A DNA stretch of 64,000 bases, taken from NCBI GenBank assembly GCA_963724195.1, contig CAVRTQ010000018.1:1-64000 (forward strand), given 5' to 3'. Of the stretch, positions 1 to 10,714 are shown piece after piece. Positions within the stretch are counted from its first letter, which is position 1; the number at the start of each line of letters is the position of its first letter. The DNA is from Solirubrobacter sp963724195. GTDB taxonomy: Bacteria > Actinomycetota > Thermoleophilia > Solirubrobacterales > Solirubrobacteraceae. A program made the position numbers and the translations under genes. The notes under the pieces are model-generated. The model made no database searches. It was not told where the DNA came from and worked only from the letters and a program-made list of their open reading frames with translations.

Positions 1-2086
1 CGCACGTTCGCGGCGCTTGACGTCTCCTGCGTGATCTTCAGGACACCGATCTCCGCGGTCGAGCGCACGTGCGTGCCGCCGGGAGCTCGGGCGGAACCCC
101 GCCGTCGCCGACCTCGACCATGCGCACGACGTCGCCGTACTTCTCGCCGAACAGCGCCATCGCGCCCCAGCGACTTCGCCTCGTCCAGCGTCGTCGTCAA
201 CGCCCGGACCGGCTGGTTCTCCAGGATCATCTGGTTCACGCGGTCCTCGACCCACTCACGGTCCTCCGCGCTGAGCGGCGCGCCGTGCGTGAAGTCGAAG
301 CGCAGCTTGTCCGGGCCGACGTAGGAGCCGGCCTGGTGCACGTGATGACCGAGGCGCTCGCGCAAAGCGGCATGCAACAAATCGGTAGCCGTGTGGTTGC
401 ACTCGGTGCCGCGCCGGGCGTGGCGGTCCACGCGTGCCCACACGCGCTCGCCGTCGTGGAGCTCGCCGGTGAGCGGCTCGAGCACCAACGCCTGGTCGTC
501 GCCGAGCCGCACGACGTCCACGACGCGAGCCGAGCACCCGCCGTCCTCGCACTCGATCACGCCGCCGTCGTGCACTTGGCCGCCGCCGGTGGCGTAGAAC
601 GGGGACTCGACCAGCTTGGCCAGCACGCGGCCGTCCTCGCGCACCACGGCAGCGACCGCCGTGGCCTGCTCGGTCGTCTCGTAGCCGGTGAACGTCGACG
701 GCGCGCCGGCACTCGACGCGAACGTCCGCAGCCGCTCGCGCGCGCGTCCTCGCCGCCCTCGCGCCCGGCGCTCGCGCGCGCCCGGGTGCGCTGCTCCTCC
801 ATCAGGTCTTCGAAGCCCTGCTCGTCGACCCCCATGCCGCGCTCGGCCGCGAGCTCCAGCGTGAGGTCGAACGGGAAGCCGTACGTGTCGTGCAGCAGGA
901 ACGCCTCGTCGGCGCCGATGCCCTCCTCACCGGCGGCCTGCGACTTGGCGATGACGTCCTCGAGCATCTTCAGGCCCTGCTCGAGCGTGCGGTTGAAGCC
1001 CTCTTCCTCCCGCGCGAGCCACATGTCGATCGTGCTAGCCTGCTCGATCAGCTCCGGATAGGCGGCGCCCATCGCGTCGCGCACGACCTGCGCGTACTGC
1101 GGCAGGAACCCCGGCTCGATGCCGATCCGGCGGCCCTGCACGATCGCGCGCCGCATCAGGCGGCGCAGCACGTAGCCGCGGTCCTCGTTGCTCGGGACGA
1201 CGCCGTCGGCGATCAGGAACGACATCCCGCGCGTGTGGTCGGCCAGCACGCGCAGCGCGCGGTCGACGCCATCGTCACCCGAGTCGTAGGACTTGCCGGA
1301 CAGCTCCTCGCCGAGCTCGATCAGCGGGATGAACTGGTCGGTCTCGAAGATCGAGGTGACGCCCTGCTGGATCAGCGCCATGCGGTTGAGCCCGAGGCCC
1401 GTGTCGATGCTCGGCGCCGGCAGCGGCGTCAAGGTGCCGACCGGGTTCTGCTCGAACTGCATGAACACGAGGTTCCAGTACTCCAGGAAGCGCTCGTTGT
1501 CGCCGCCCGGCAGATCGTCTTCCGTGCCGAAGTCCAGCCCGCGGTCCAGGTACAGCTCGCTGCACGGCCCGCACGGACCGGTCGGGCCGGCCTGCCAGAA
1601 GTTCTCCGAGCGCGGGCACAGCACGATCCGCTCGCGCGGGACACCGATCGCCAGCCAGATGTCGATCGCGTCCTGGTCCGGGCCGAGGCCGAGCTCCTCG
1701 TCGCCCTCGAAGACCGTGACCCAGATGTCGTCCGGGTTGAACCCGAAGCCCTCCAGCGACAGCTCCCAGGCGAACCGCGCGGCGTCTTCCTTGAAGTAGT
1801 CGCCGATGCTGAAGTTGCCCAGCATCTCGAAGCAGGTGAGGTGGCGCGTCGTCAGGCCGACCTGGTCGATGTCCGGCGTGCGGAAGCACTTCTGGCACGA
1901 CGTCAGGCGGTGGTGCGGCGGCTTCTCTCGACCCTGGAAGTAGGGCTTGAGCGGGTGCATGCCCGCCGTGGTGAGCAGTACCGACGGATCGTGCTCGGCG
2001 GGAACGAGCGACCCGGACGGCAGCCGCTTGTGGTCGCGGCTTTCGAAGAAGCTGAGGAAGCGCTCGCGGATCTCGTCGGAGGTCAT
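1..2086 (-). CDS. alaS: Alanyl-tRNA synthetase (partial, frameshifted)
   Basis: Charges tRNA-Ala in the cytoplasm. The N-terminal catalytic core is read without interruption from ATG at 2086 to about 745: class II motifs (FRTPDIDQVG, ENFWQAGPTGPCGPCSE) and the RGYVLRRLMRRA segment. The editing domain continues in other frames: near 745 a CG-dinucleotide run is two bases too long, near 165 a G run is one base too long, and near 95 the zinc-binding C-G-G-T-H segment is shifted again. The C-terminal end lies outside the window. A -10-like TAGACT lies 9 bases before the start. The gene is divergent from the NUDIX gene. An essential gene with three indels argues for sequence error rather than a pseudogene. 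Confidence 0.93.
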
Positions 2087-2095
2087 CGGGACCTG

Positions 2096-2105
2096 AGTCT
2101 AGGCT
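2096..2105. promoter_or_regulatory. Overlapping divergent -10 boxes, alaS / NUDIX
   Basis: The plus strand reads agtcTAggct. TAGGCT (2100-2105) lies 8 bases before the NUDIX ATG at 2114. Its opposite-strand partner TAGACT (2101-2096) lies 9 bases before the alaS ATG at 2086. The two hexamers share the central TA. Both transcripts would start at or within a few bases of the start codon. The role is inferred from spacing and from recurrence of the motif in this window. Confidence 0.6.
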
Positions 2106-2113
2106 GCACGCCC

Positions 2114-2626
2114 ATGCGCGTCGTCTCCACCCGCGTCGTCTACGAGAACCGCTGGATGCGGGTCCACGAGGACCGCACCGAGCGCGAGGACGGCACGCCC
2201 GGTTTGTACGGCTGGATCGAGAAGCCGCTGTCGGCGATGATCGTGGCGATCGAGGACGGTCACGTGTGGCTGGTCGAGCAGTTCCGCCACCCGGTGCGGG
2301 CCGCGCTTCTGGGAGTTCCCGCAGGGCGCCTCGAGGACGCCGCCGCCGCCCGAGGCGCTCGCACGCCAGGAGCTCGCCGAGGAGACCGGCGTGCGCGCCG
2401 CGCGATCGAGCACCTCGGCCCGCCTGTCACTTCGCCTACGGCCTCCCGACCAGGCCGTCGACGTGTGCCGCGCAACCGGGCTCGAACCCGGCGAGCAGGC
2501 GCTCGAATCACCGAGCAGGACCTCGTCGTGCGCCGCTTCACGGTCGAGGAGGTCGACCGGATGGTGCGCGAGAACGAGATCCGCGACGCGGCGTCGGTCG
2601 CCGCGTGGCACCTCGCTACGCGGTGA
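2114..2626 (+). CDS. NUDIX hydrolase (frameshifted)
   Basis: Probable nucleoside-diphosphate-sugar pyrophosphatase of the ADP-ribose type, about 170 residues. The start ATG follows a TAGGCT -10 box by 8 bases. The first frame gives an N-terminus ending in the strand AIEDGHVWLVEQFRHPV. After about 2305 the Nudix box (QELAEETG) is read in another frame, and further indels near 2345, 2400 and 2510 lead back to the C-terminal helix RMVRENEIRDAASVAAW. Several one-base indels in 500 bases are better explained by sequence error than by decay, because each fragment keeps good coding character. The 3' end overlaps the convergent mnmA stop by 11 bases. Confidence 0.8.
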   Translation: MRVVSTRVVYENRWMRVHEDRTEREDGTPGLYGWIEKPLSAMIVAIEDGHVWLVEQFRHPVRAALLGVPAGRLEDAAAARGARTPGARRGDRRARRAIEHLGPPVTSPTASRPGRRRVPRNRARTRRAGARITEQDLVVRRFTVEEVDRMVRENEIRDAASVAAWHLATR

Positions 2627-4016
2627 TCGTGCCCACGCCGACGACGACGTCGCCGCGTAGCAGGCACGCCGTCTGACCCGGGGCGGCGCCGTGGAACGGC
2701 TCGCCCAGCTCGAGCTCGAGCGTCGCGCCCTCGCCGTGGACCCGGCAGGGCACGGCGCGGGAGTGGTAGCGCAGGCGGACGGCGTCGACCTCGGCGGACG
2801 GCCGGTGCAGGCGGGCGCCGCGCACGCGGACGCGCTGGGTGGCGAGCTCCTCGCGTGAGCCGATGACCACGCGCGTGCCCTCGGTGCGCAGCACGTAGAC
2901 GGGCTCGGGGGCGGCGACGCCGAGGCCCTTGCGCTGGCCGACGGTGAAGTGGTGCGCCCCGCGGTGCGCGCCGACGACCTCGCCCGCGGCGGTCACGATC
3001 TCCCCCGGCCGGTCCTCGAGACCGCCGTGGCGGGCGAGGAAGCGGGCCTTGCCGGTGCCGGCGAGGAAGCACAGGTCCTGGGAGTCGGCGCGCGAGGCGA
3101 CCGGCAGCTCGGCCTCCGCCGCGATCGCCCGCACCTCGGGCTTGGTGAGCTCCGCCAAGGGGAAGCGCATGCGCGCGATCGACGCCTGCGAGAGCGCGGC
3201 GAGCATGTAGGACTGGTCCTTGGCGGGATCGGCGGCCGCGCGCAGCAGGCCGTCTTCGGTCACCCGTGCGTAGTGGCCGGTGGCGAGCGCGGGCGCCCCG
3301 AGCCGGTCGGCCAGCGTGAGCATCTCGTCGAGCCGGATGTGGCCGTTGCAGGACACGCACGGGTTGGGGGTCTCCCCCGCCGCGTACCCGGCCAGGAACG
3401 GGTCCACGACGCCCGCCCGGAACTCCGGCCGCAGGTCCAGCGTGAAGTGCGGGAGGCCCATGCCGTGCGCGACCATCCGCGCGAGCCGGACCGCGTCGGC
3501 GCTGCAGCAGGAAGAGGCGGCGTCGTTCTCCTCGTCGCGCCAGAGCTCGAGCGTCACCGCAACGGCGTTCTCGCGCAGCAGATGCGCGGCCACGGCGGAG
3601 TCCACGCCGCCGCTCATCGCCACCAGCACGCGCCCGTCGTCCATCGGCACGTCGGCGCCACGGGCCGCGGCGCCGAGCGCGCGATGGAGCGCGTCGGAGG
3701 CCAGATCGGCGGCGTGCAGCTTGCCCGGCGACAGCCCGCCCAGTTCCTCCGCGATCGCCGTCGTGCCGACGCGCGCGGCGTCGAAGAGGTGCTCGCCCTC
3801 GACCAGGTACACCGCCGCGGAGCCCGCGGCGGTGAGCGCGCCGCAACCGTCGGCGTCGAAGCCGGCCTGCACCACACGATCGCCGGAGACCACCACCGAC
3901 ACGCGGATCAGGTCGCCGCAGAGCGCGCCCCCGGCGTGCCCGTCAGAGCCCCCGGAACGCAGAGCGCCGCGCCCGTTGGGCGCGGCGAGGTGCTCTTCGA
4001 ATCGCTCGCGGTCCAC
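2616..4016 (-). CDS. mnmA: IscU/NifU-like domain fused to tRNA 2-thiouridylase MnmA
   Basis: MnmA thiolates U34 of tRNAs for Lys, Glu and Gln using sulfur relayed from a cysteine desulfurase. The 466-residue protein has an N-terminal IscU-like domain (about 1-105) followed by full MnmA (about 118-466): PP-loop SGGVDS, SSCCSADAV, catalytic Cys in NPCVSCN, second catalytic Cys in SQDLCF, and a C-terminal beta-barrel. In the IscU-like part two of three scaffold cysteines are visible (LCGDLI, DGCGAL), but the third position reads KLHAAD, so a stable Fe-S cluster is unlikely; a sulfur-relay or docking role is inference. GTG start, with TAAGCT 9 bases upstream. Intact reading frame. Confidence 0.93.
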   Translation of the reverse strand: MDRERFEEHLAAPNGRGALRSGGSDGHAGGALCGDLIRVSVVVSGDRVVQAGFDADGCGALTAAGSAAVYLVEGEHLFDAARVGTTAIAEELGGLSPGKLHAADLASDALHRALGAAARGADVPMDDGRVLVAMSGGVDSAVAAHLLRENAVAVTLELWRDEENDAASSCCSADAVRLARMVAHGMGLPHFTLDLRPEFRAGVVDPFLAGYAAGETPNPCVSCNGHIRLDEMLTLADRLGAPALATGHYARVTEDGLLRAAADPAKDQSYMLAALSQASIARMRFPLAELTKPEVRAIAAEAELPVASRADSQDLCFLAGTGKARFLARHGGLEDRPGEIVTAAGEVVGAHRGAHHFTVGQRKGLGVAAPEPVYVLRTEGTRVVIGSREELATQRVRVRGARLHRPSAEVDAVRLRYHSRAVPCRVHGEGATLELELGEPFHGAAPGQTACLLRGDVVVGVGTITA

Positions 4017-4025
4017 GACCGCTAC

Positions 4026-4031
4026 AGCTTA
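4026..4031 (-). promoter_or_regulatory. -10-like TAAGCT upstream of mnmA
   Basis: On the minus strand TAAGCT lies 9 bases before the GTG start of mnmA. It overlaps a TAA that ends a short codon-biased reading frame. The placement matches other leaderless-type starts in this window, suggesting mnmA has its own promoter in addition to any read-through from aspS. Confidence 0.45.
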
Positions 4032-4125
4032 CGACCGGCGGTGCGCGACGCAGCCGGTGACGCCGGCTTCGTCGAAGCGACGATCCAGCTTGGCCGTGCT
4101 CTTCTCGTCGAAGCCGCGGTAGGGC

Positions 4126-5894
<1,769 letters not shown>

Positions 5895-5898
<4 letters not shown>

Positions 5899-7130
5899 AG
5901 CGTTCCTCGGATGTGGTGCATGACGGTCTCGGGCGCGACGAGCTTGTCCTCTCCACCGTCGCGGTCGCGAAGCTGGACGCCTTCGTCGCCGAAGATGGCA
6001 ACGTAGCGAGGACGGATGCGCGAGGCCTGCTTGAGCTGGCCCTTCACGCTGCGCCCCGCGAGTTCGAGTCTTGTCGAGTGCCCTGCCCGGCGGGCGTCGC
6101 TCGCCAGCTTGAAGGCCGCGACCTTGTGCTCGGGGGCGTACGCGACGAACAGGTCCACGAGCGCCTCGACGGGCTGCGGCTGGGTGGACGCCATGAGCAT
6201 CCGCTCCACCCCGGCCGCCCACCCGACGCCGGGTGTGGCCGCGCCACCGAGCACCTCGGCGAGACCGTCGTAGCGGCCGCCGCCGCCGAGCGTGTTCTGC
6301 GCGGATTCCAGCGCACCGGACTGGAACTCGAACAGCGTGCGCGTGTAGTAGTCGAGCCCGCGGACGAGCGTCGTGTCGACCTCGTAGGACAGGTCGGCGG
6401 CCCGGAGCAGGTCCTGGACCTCGGCGAAGTGGTCGAGGTCGTCCTGCGGCAGGCGGTCGATCAGGCGCGGGGCCTTGGCCATGACGCGCTGCGTGGGCTC
6501 GTGCTTGGCGTCGAACGCGCGCAGCGGGTTGAGGTCGATCCGGCCGACGACCTCCTCGGACAGCTGGTCCTCGTTGGCCCGCAGGTACGCCTTGAGCTCT
6601 TCCCGGTAGGCGGCGCGGGCGTCGGGCTGGCCGAGCGTGGCGATCACGAGCTTGGTGTCCCGCGCGCCGATCGCTTCCAGCAGCTCCGCGAGCAGCACGA
6701 TCACCTCGGCGTCCACGGCCGGGTCGGGCGAGCCGATGGCCTCCGCGCCGATCTGCCAGAACTGGCGGAAGCGGCCGGCCTGCGGCGTCTCGCGCCGGAA
6801 GAAGCTCGACAGGTACCACAGCTTCACGGGCTGCGGCAGCTTGTGCATGCCGTGCTCGGCGTAGGCGCGGACGGTCGGCGCCGTGCCCTCCGGGCGCAGC
6901 GTGAACGACTCCTCCTCGTCGCCGAAGGTGAACATCTCCTTCTGCACGACGTCGGTCGCCTCGCCCACGCCGCGGGCGAACAGCTCCGTGGCCTCGAAGG
7001 TCGGCGTCTCGATCCGGCCGTAGCCCGCGCGCTCGAAGATCTTCTGCGCGGTCGCTTCCAGCCGGTCGCGTTCGGCAGCGTGGTCGGGCAGCACGTCGTA
7101 CGTGCCGCGGGGCGTCTGGAACTTGCTCAC
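5895..7130 (-). CDS. hisS: Histidyl-tRNA synthetase
   Basis: Cytoplasmic class II synthetase for histidine. 411 residues, the usual length. Visible signatures: N-terminal TPRGTYDVLP, motif 2 region (RFRQFWQIGAEAIG), histidine-binding LVRGLDYYTRT, and a C-terminal anticodon-binding domain starting near residue 320. The GTG start overlaps the stop of the upstream metallo-hydrolase (GTGA), and its own stop overlaps the aspS start (TTGA), so the three are translationally coupled. The hisS-aspS order is common in bacteria. Confidence 0.96.
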
Positions 7131-7762
7131 CGGCCGGCGAGCGCTTGCAGGAAGGGATTGGACCGGCGCTCTTGACCGAGCGTCGTCGGGTCCATGTGAC
7201 CCGGGAGGACACCCGTCTCGTCGGGCAGCGTGTCCAGCAGCTTCTGGATGGAGGCCATGAGCGTGGCGTGGTCGCAGCCGGGCAGGTCGGTGCGGCCGAT
7301 CGAGCCCTGGAAGAGCACGTCGCCGGAGAAGATCGCCTTCTCGGCCGGGATGCTGTACGTCACGTGGTCCGGGCTGTGGCCGGGCGTGCCGATGACGTCG
7401 ATCTCGAACCCGGCGAGCTGCAGCTTGTCTCCACCCGACACGGTGTGTTCGGGCGTGTAGCTCTCGAACGTGAGGCCGGGAAAGGCGAACGAGTTGATGT
7501 CCTCGAGCATGAAGACCTCGCCCGCGGGACAGTAGACCGGCGCGCCGGTGGCTTCGGCCATGGCCTTGACCGCGCCCACGTGATCGAAGTGGCAGTGGGT
7601 GATGAGGATCGCCTCGGGCGTGGTGCCGAGCTCTTCGAGCGCCTTGAGCAGCTTGTCCGGCTCGTCACCCGGATCGATCAGCAGCGCCTTGTCGGAGCCG
7701 TCCTGGCGCGCGATCCAGGTGTTCTCCTGAACCGGCCCGACGGTCAACCAGCGAGCCTCCAT
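7127..7762 (-). CDS. MBL-fold metallo-hydrolase (glyoxalase II-like)
   Basis: 211-residue metallo-beta-lactamase-fold hydrolase resembling the short YcbL/GloB-like group; probably cleaves a thioester such as S-lactoylglutathione or a mycothiol equivalent, substrate not determinable. Metal ligands are all present: THCHFDH near residue 57, GTPGHSPD, SGDVLF and a late LPGHMDPT. The start ATG overlaps the stop of the upstream membrane protein (ATGA), and its stop overlaps the hisS start. A glyoxalase-II-like gene next to hisS recurs in actinobacteria, which supports the operon. Confidence 0.88.
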   Translation of the reverse strand: MEARWLTVGPVQENTWIARQDGSDKALLIDPGDEPDKLLKALEELGTTPEAILITHCHFDHVGAVKAMAEATGAPVYCPAGEVFMLEDINSFAFPGLTFESYTPEHTVSGGDKLQLAGFEIDVIGTPGHSPDHVTYSIPAEKAIFSGDVLFQGSIGRTDLPGCDHATLMASIQKLLDTLPDETGVLPGHMDPTTLGQERRSNPFLQALAGR

Positions 7763-8127
7763 CAGGTTTTGGGCTGCTGCGATTTCGCCAGGTTCTTGTT
7801 GTAGACCCAGCGATCGGTCATGTACGCGAGCGGCGTGTAGATCAGCATCGCCATCGCGGCCAGGATGATGCCCTGCTGGACGCTCGTGTCCCCGCCCAGG
7901 ATCCCGATCTGGGTCAGGACGAACAGCAGGACCGCCATGGCGAGCGCTTTCAGCGCGGCGCTGTTCCACGTCGGCGGCTTGGTCAGGCGGCGTGCGCGTG
8001 CATCCGCCTTGAGGGACTGCTTGCTCTCTTCGGCGGTGAGCTTGCGGCCGGTGCGGCCGCGGGCCTCGATCGAGCCGGCGGCATTGCCGCGGTGCTTGCT
8101 CCGCCTCTTGCGCTTCGTCTGAGCCAT
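7762..8127 (-). CDS. Small membrane protein, two TM helices
   Basis: Unrecognised 121-residue protein. The first 35 residues are very basic (KRKRRSKHRG, GRTGRKL), followed by a second charged stretch and two hydrophobic segments at about 57-75 and 80-98, ending in a short polar tail. The basic N-terminus is expected on the cytoplasmic side. It lies in a tight operon, 5 bases after the formiminotransferase stop and overlapping the next gene by ATGA. Nothing in it shows enzymatic function. Confidence 0.75.
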   Translation of the reverse strand: MAQTKRKRRSKHRGNAAGSIEARGRTGRKLTAEESKQSLKADARARRLTKPPTWNSAALKALAMAVLLFVLTQIGILGGDTSVQQGIILAAMAMLIYTPLAYMTDRWVYNKNLAKSQQPKT

Positions 8128-8132
8128 GGGGA

Positions 8133-8948
8133 CTACGAGGTTAGATGATCTTCCAGCGGTGCCGGGCCGCGGAGCGGGACGTCTTCGGGGAAGTCCGCGT
8201 GGGCCGCTCTCGGCGCGGGCGCGACGAGCTCGGCGCCGGTGACCGTCGCGTGCTCCCGGACCGCCGCGACCACATCGGCCATGGTCGTGCGCGTGTGGTC
8301 CTCGATGTTCGTGGAGACCTGCACGGCGGTCGAGAGCTGGAGGCCGAGCGCGCGCACGTCGAGTTCGGTGCGCAGGCGCTGCGCGATGGCCTTGGCGGTC
8401 TCGATCGGCGCGTCGATCTCCACGTTGAACGCGACCAGCGGGGGCCGCGCCGCGACCAGGGTGGCGCCGGCCGTCGGGTGCAGGCGCTGGGGCCCGAAGT
8501 CGGGGCTGAAGTGCTGCAGGCCGCCGGGTCGGCGCAGCTCCGCGCGTGTCCTCCCGCCGGCCAGCTCGCCATAGAGGTACACGGGGACGCCGAGCTGCCC
8601 GAGCTCGTCGGCGAGGACGAGCGCTTCGGCACACGCCGCGCCCCGGTCGGCCGGGTCCAGGTAGACGATCGGCGCGACATCGACCGCTCCCACGCGGGGA
8701 TGCAGGCCGCGATGGTGCGTGAGGTCGATCTGATCGATCGCCACGCGCGCGCCCGCGAGCACCTGCGTGTGCAACTCGCCCGGCCGGCCGATCAGCGTGA
8801 ACACCGCGCGGTGGTGGTCGGCGTCGCTGGACCAGTACACGGGCTGGAACGCCTGGGCGATGGTGTCCAGCTTGGTCTGGTCGCGCCCTTCGGACACGTT
8901 GGGGACGGAGATCAGCACGGTCGGCGCGTGATCCTGGCAGGCGAACAT
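8133..8948 (-). CDS. Glutamate formimidoyltransferase family protein
   Basis: 271 residues matching the formiminotransferase domain of FTCD: PNVSEGRD near the N-terminus, the DADHHRAVFTL strand, and the HHRGLHPRVGAVDV segment carrying the catalytic-loop histidine. The family transfers a formimino group to tetrahydrofolate in histidine breakdown; no hut gene or cyclodeaminase is adjacent, so the reaction in this organism is uncertain. The ATG lies 8 bases downstream of a minus-strand TAGCTT inside the palindrome shared with marR, suggesting a leaderless transcript controlled by MarR. Confidence 0.85.
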   Translation of the reverse strand: MFACQDHAPTVLISVPNVSEGRDQTKLDTIAQAFQPVYWSSDADHHRAVFTLIGRPGELHTQVLAGARVAIDQIDLTHHRGLHPRVGAVDVAPIVYLDPADRGAACAEALVLADELGQLGVPVYLYGELAGGRTRAELRRPGGLQHFSPDFGPQRLHPTAGATLVAARPPLVAFNVEIDAPIETAKAIAQRLRTELDVRALGLQLSTAVQVSTNIEDHTRTTMADVVAAVREHATVTGAELVAPAPRAAHADFPEDVPLRGPAPLEDHLTS

Positions 8949-8952
8949 CGTT

Positions 8953-8969
8953 CGCTAAGCTAATTAGCG
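8953..8969. promoter_or_regulatory. MarR-type operator with two overlapping -10 boxes
   Basis: CGCTAA-gctaa-TTAGCG is a perfect 6-base inverted repeat with a 5-base spacer, and GCTAATTAGC (8959-8968) inside it is also a perfect palindrome. Plus-strand TAAGCT (8956-8961) is exactly 8 bases before the marR ATG, and minus-strand TAGCTT (8962-8957) is exactly 8 bases before the formiminotransferase ATG. A protein bound here would cover both -10 regions. MarR as the binding protein is inferred from adjacency. Confidence 0.65.
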
Positions 8970-9395
8970 ATGCGAACCATCTCCACCACGGACCTCGCCC
9001 ATCGCCTGCGCCCGGTGATCGCCCGGCTCGCGCGGCGGATGCGCCAGGAAGCCGGTGGGGACCTGACGCCTACCCAGACCGCGGCCCTGGCGACCATCTC
9101 CGCCCACGGCCCCTTGACGCCGTCAGAGCTCGCCGCGCGCGAGCAGATCCAGCGGCCGACCGCCACCCGCGTGCTCGCGCTGCTGGAGGAGCGGGGTCTG
9201 ATCCAGCGCACGGCCGATCCCGCGGACCGGCGCTCGTCGCTGCTCGCGTCGTCGGCGGCCGGCGAGGCGTTGCTCGCGGACGTGCGCGAGCGCAAGGACG
9301 CGTTCCTGGCTGAACGCCTCGACCGACTCTCCGACGACGAGCTCGCTGCGCTCGAGCGGGCCGCCGAGATCCTGGAGCGGGTGCTCGCCGAGTGA
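8970..9395 (+). CDS. MarR-family transcriptional regulator
   Basis: 141-residue winged-helix regulator. The core is LTPTQTAALATI...LTPSELAAREQIQRPTATRVLALLEERGLI followed by the wing ADPADRRSS. Long helices at both ends would form the dimer interface. MarR proteins are usually repressors released by small phenolic or drug-like ligands. It starts directly after a palindromic operator containing its own -10 box and overlaps the following exporter by GTGA, so it very likely controls itself, the exporter and the divergent gene. Confidence 0.92.
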   Translation: MRTISTTDLAHRLRPVIARLARRMRQEAGGDLTPTQTAALATISAHGPLTPSELAAREQIQRPTATRVLALLEERGLIQRTADPADRRSSLLASSAAGEALLADVRERKDAFLAERLDRLSDDELAALERAAEILERVLAE

Positions 9396-10714
9396 CCGCC
9401 ACGCTCGAGCGCACCTTCAGCTCACTCCGGGTCCCGAACTACCGCAAGTACTTCTCCGGCCAGGTGATCTCGATCACCGGCAACTGGATGCAGATCGTCG
9501 GCGAGATGTGGCTGATGGTGAAGCTGACCGGGTCCGGCGTGTCCGTCGGGTTGACCGCCGGCCTGCAGTTCCTGCCGATCCTGCTGTTCGGCGCCTGGGG
9601 CGGGCTGCTCGCCGACCGGATGTCGAAGCGGACGCTGCTGACCATCACGCAGCTGGGCATGATGGTTCCGGCCCTGACCCTGTTCGCCATCGTGGCCACG
9701 GGTGTGGCCGCGCCGTGGATGGTGCTGGCGTTGGTGCTGGTGCGCGGCACGATCCTGGCGTTCGACAATCCGGCGCGGCAGTCGTTCGTGGTCGAGATCG
9801 TGGGCAAGGACCGCGTGCTCAACGCGGTCGCGCTGAACTCCGTGGTGGTCCACTGCTCGCGCATCCTCGGCCCCGCCGCGGCGGGGACGATCATCGCCCT
9901 GATCGGGATCGCGCCCTGTTTCCTGGTGAACGCGTTCTCGTTCCTGGCCATGTTCATCGCGCTGCGCACGATGGACGCCCGCGCGTTGCATACGCCCAAG
10001 CCGGCGGAGCGGGCGCGCGGTGAGGTGCGCAGCGCGCTGCGCTACGTGCGGCGCACGCCCGAATTGCTGATCCCGTTGTCGATGATGGCGTTGGTCGGGA
10101 CGATCTCGTTCAACTTCCAGGTGCTGCTGCCGCTGCTCGCGGACTTCACCTGGCAGGGCACCGCGTCGACCTACGCGCTCTTGACCGGGGCGATGGGCGT
10201 CGGCTCGGTGGCCGGCGCTTTGGCCGCGGGCGCGCGGGGCCGGGTGTCCGGTGGGCTGCTCGTCGTGGCCTCGGCGCTGTTCGGCCTCTTCCTGGCGCTG
10301 GCCGCGGTGGCGCCGACGCTGGAGCTGCAGGTCCTGGCGCTGGTGCCGTTGGGCGCAGCCTCGGTGACGTTCGCCGCCGGCGTGAACAGCACGCTGCAGG
10401 TCGCGGTCGAGCCGGTGATGCGCGGGCGCGTGATGGCGCTGTACTCGATCGTGTTCCTGGGCTCGACGCCGATCGGCGCGCCGCTGGTCGGGTGGCTGGC
10501 CGAGGTCGCCGGACCGCGAGCCGGGTTGTGGGCGGGCGCCGTGGCCTGTCTCGTCGCCGCCGGGGGCGCTGCCGTCGCGTTCCGGCGCGCCGAGAGGTAT
10601 CGTCGCCCGGGCGATGACCTCCCCCCTGGAGACGGTGTCCCGCAACCACGGCGCGGTGATCGCCGAACGCCACGGCCGCAGAGTGCCGGTCTCGTTCGGC
10701 TCGACCGCCGCTGA
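9392..10714 (+). CDS. MFS_3-type efflux transporter
   Basis: Inner-membrane major facilitator of the EntS/MFS_3 type, about 400-440 residues with 12 predicted TM helices; the N-terminal NYRKYFSGQVIS and the loop LLADRMSKRTLL between TM2 and TM3 are characteristic. Probably exports a drug or siderophore-like compound by proton antiport. The GTG start overlaps the marR stop. The reading frame runs 101 bases into the next gene; the last TM ends near 10590 and the tail is arginine/proline-rich, so the true stop is probably near 10615 and the tail may come from an indel. Confidence 0.88.
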   Translation: MTATLERTFSSLRVPNYRKYFSGQVISITGNWMQIVGEMWLMVKLTGSGVSVGLTAGLQFLPILLFGAWGGLLADRMSKRTLLTITQLGMMVPALTLFAIVATGVAAPWMVLALVLVRGTILAFDNPARQSFVVEIVGKDRVLNAVALNSVVVHCSRILGPAAAGTIIALIGIAPCFLVNAFSFLAMFIALRTMDARALHTPKPAERARGEVRSALRYVRRTPELLIPLSMMALVGTISFNFQVLLPLLADFTWQGTASTYALLTGAMGVGSVAGALAAGARGRVSGGLLVVASALFGLFLALAAVAPTLELQVLALVPLGAASVTFAAGVNSTLQVAVEPVMRGRVMALYSIVFLGSTPIGAPLVGWLAEVAGPRAGLWAGAVACLVAAGGAAVAFRRAERYRRPGDDLPPGDGVPQPRRGDRRTPRPQSAGLVRLDRR

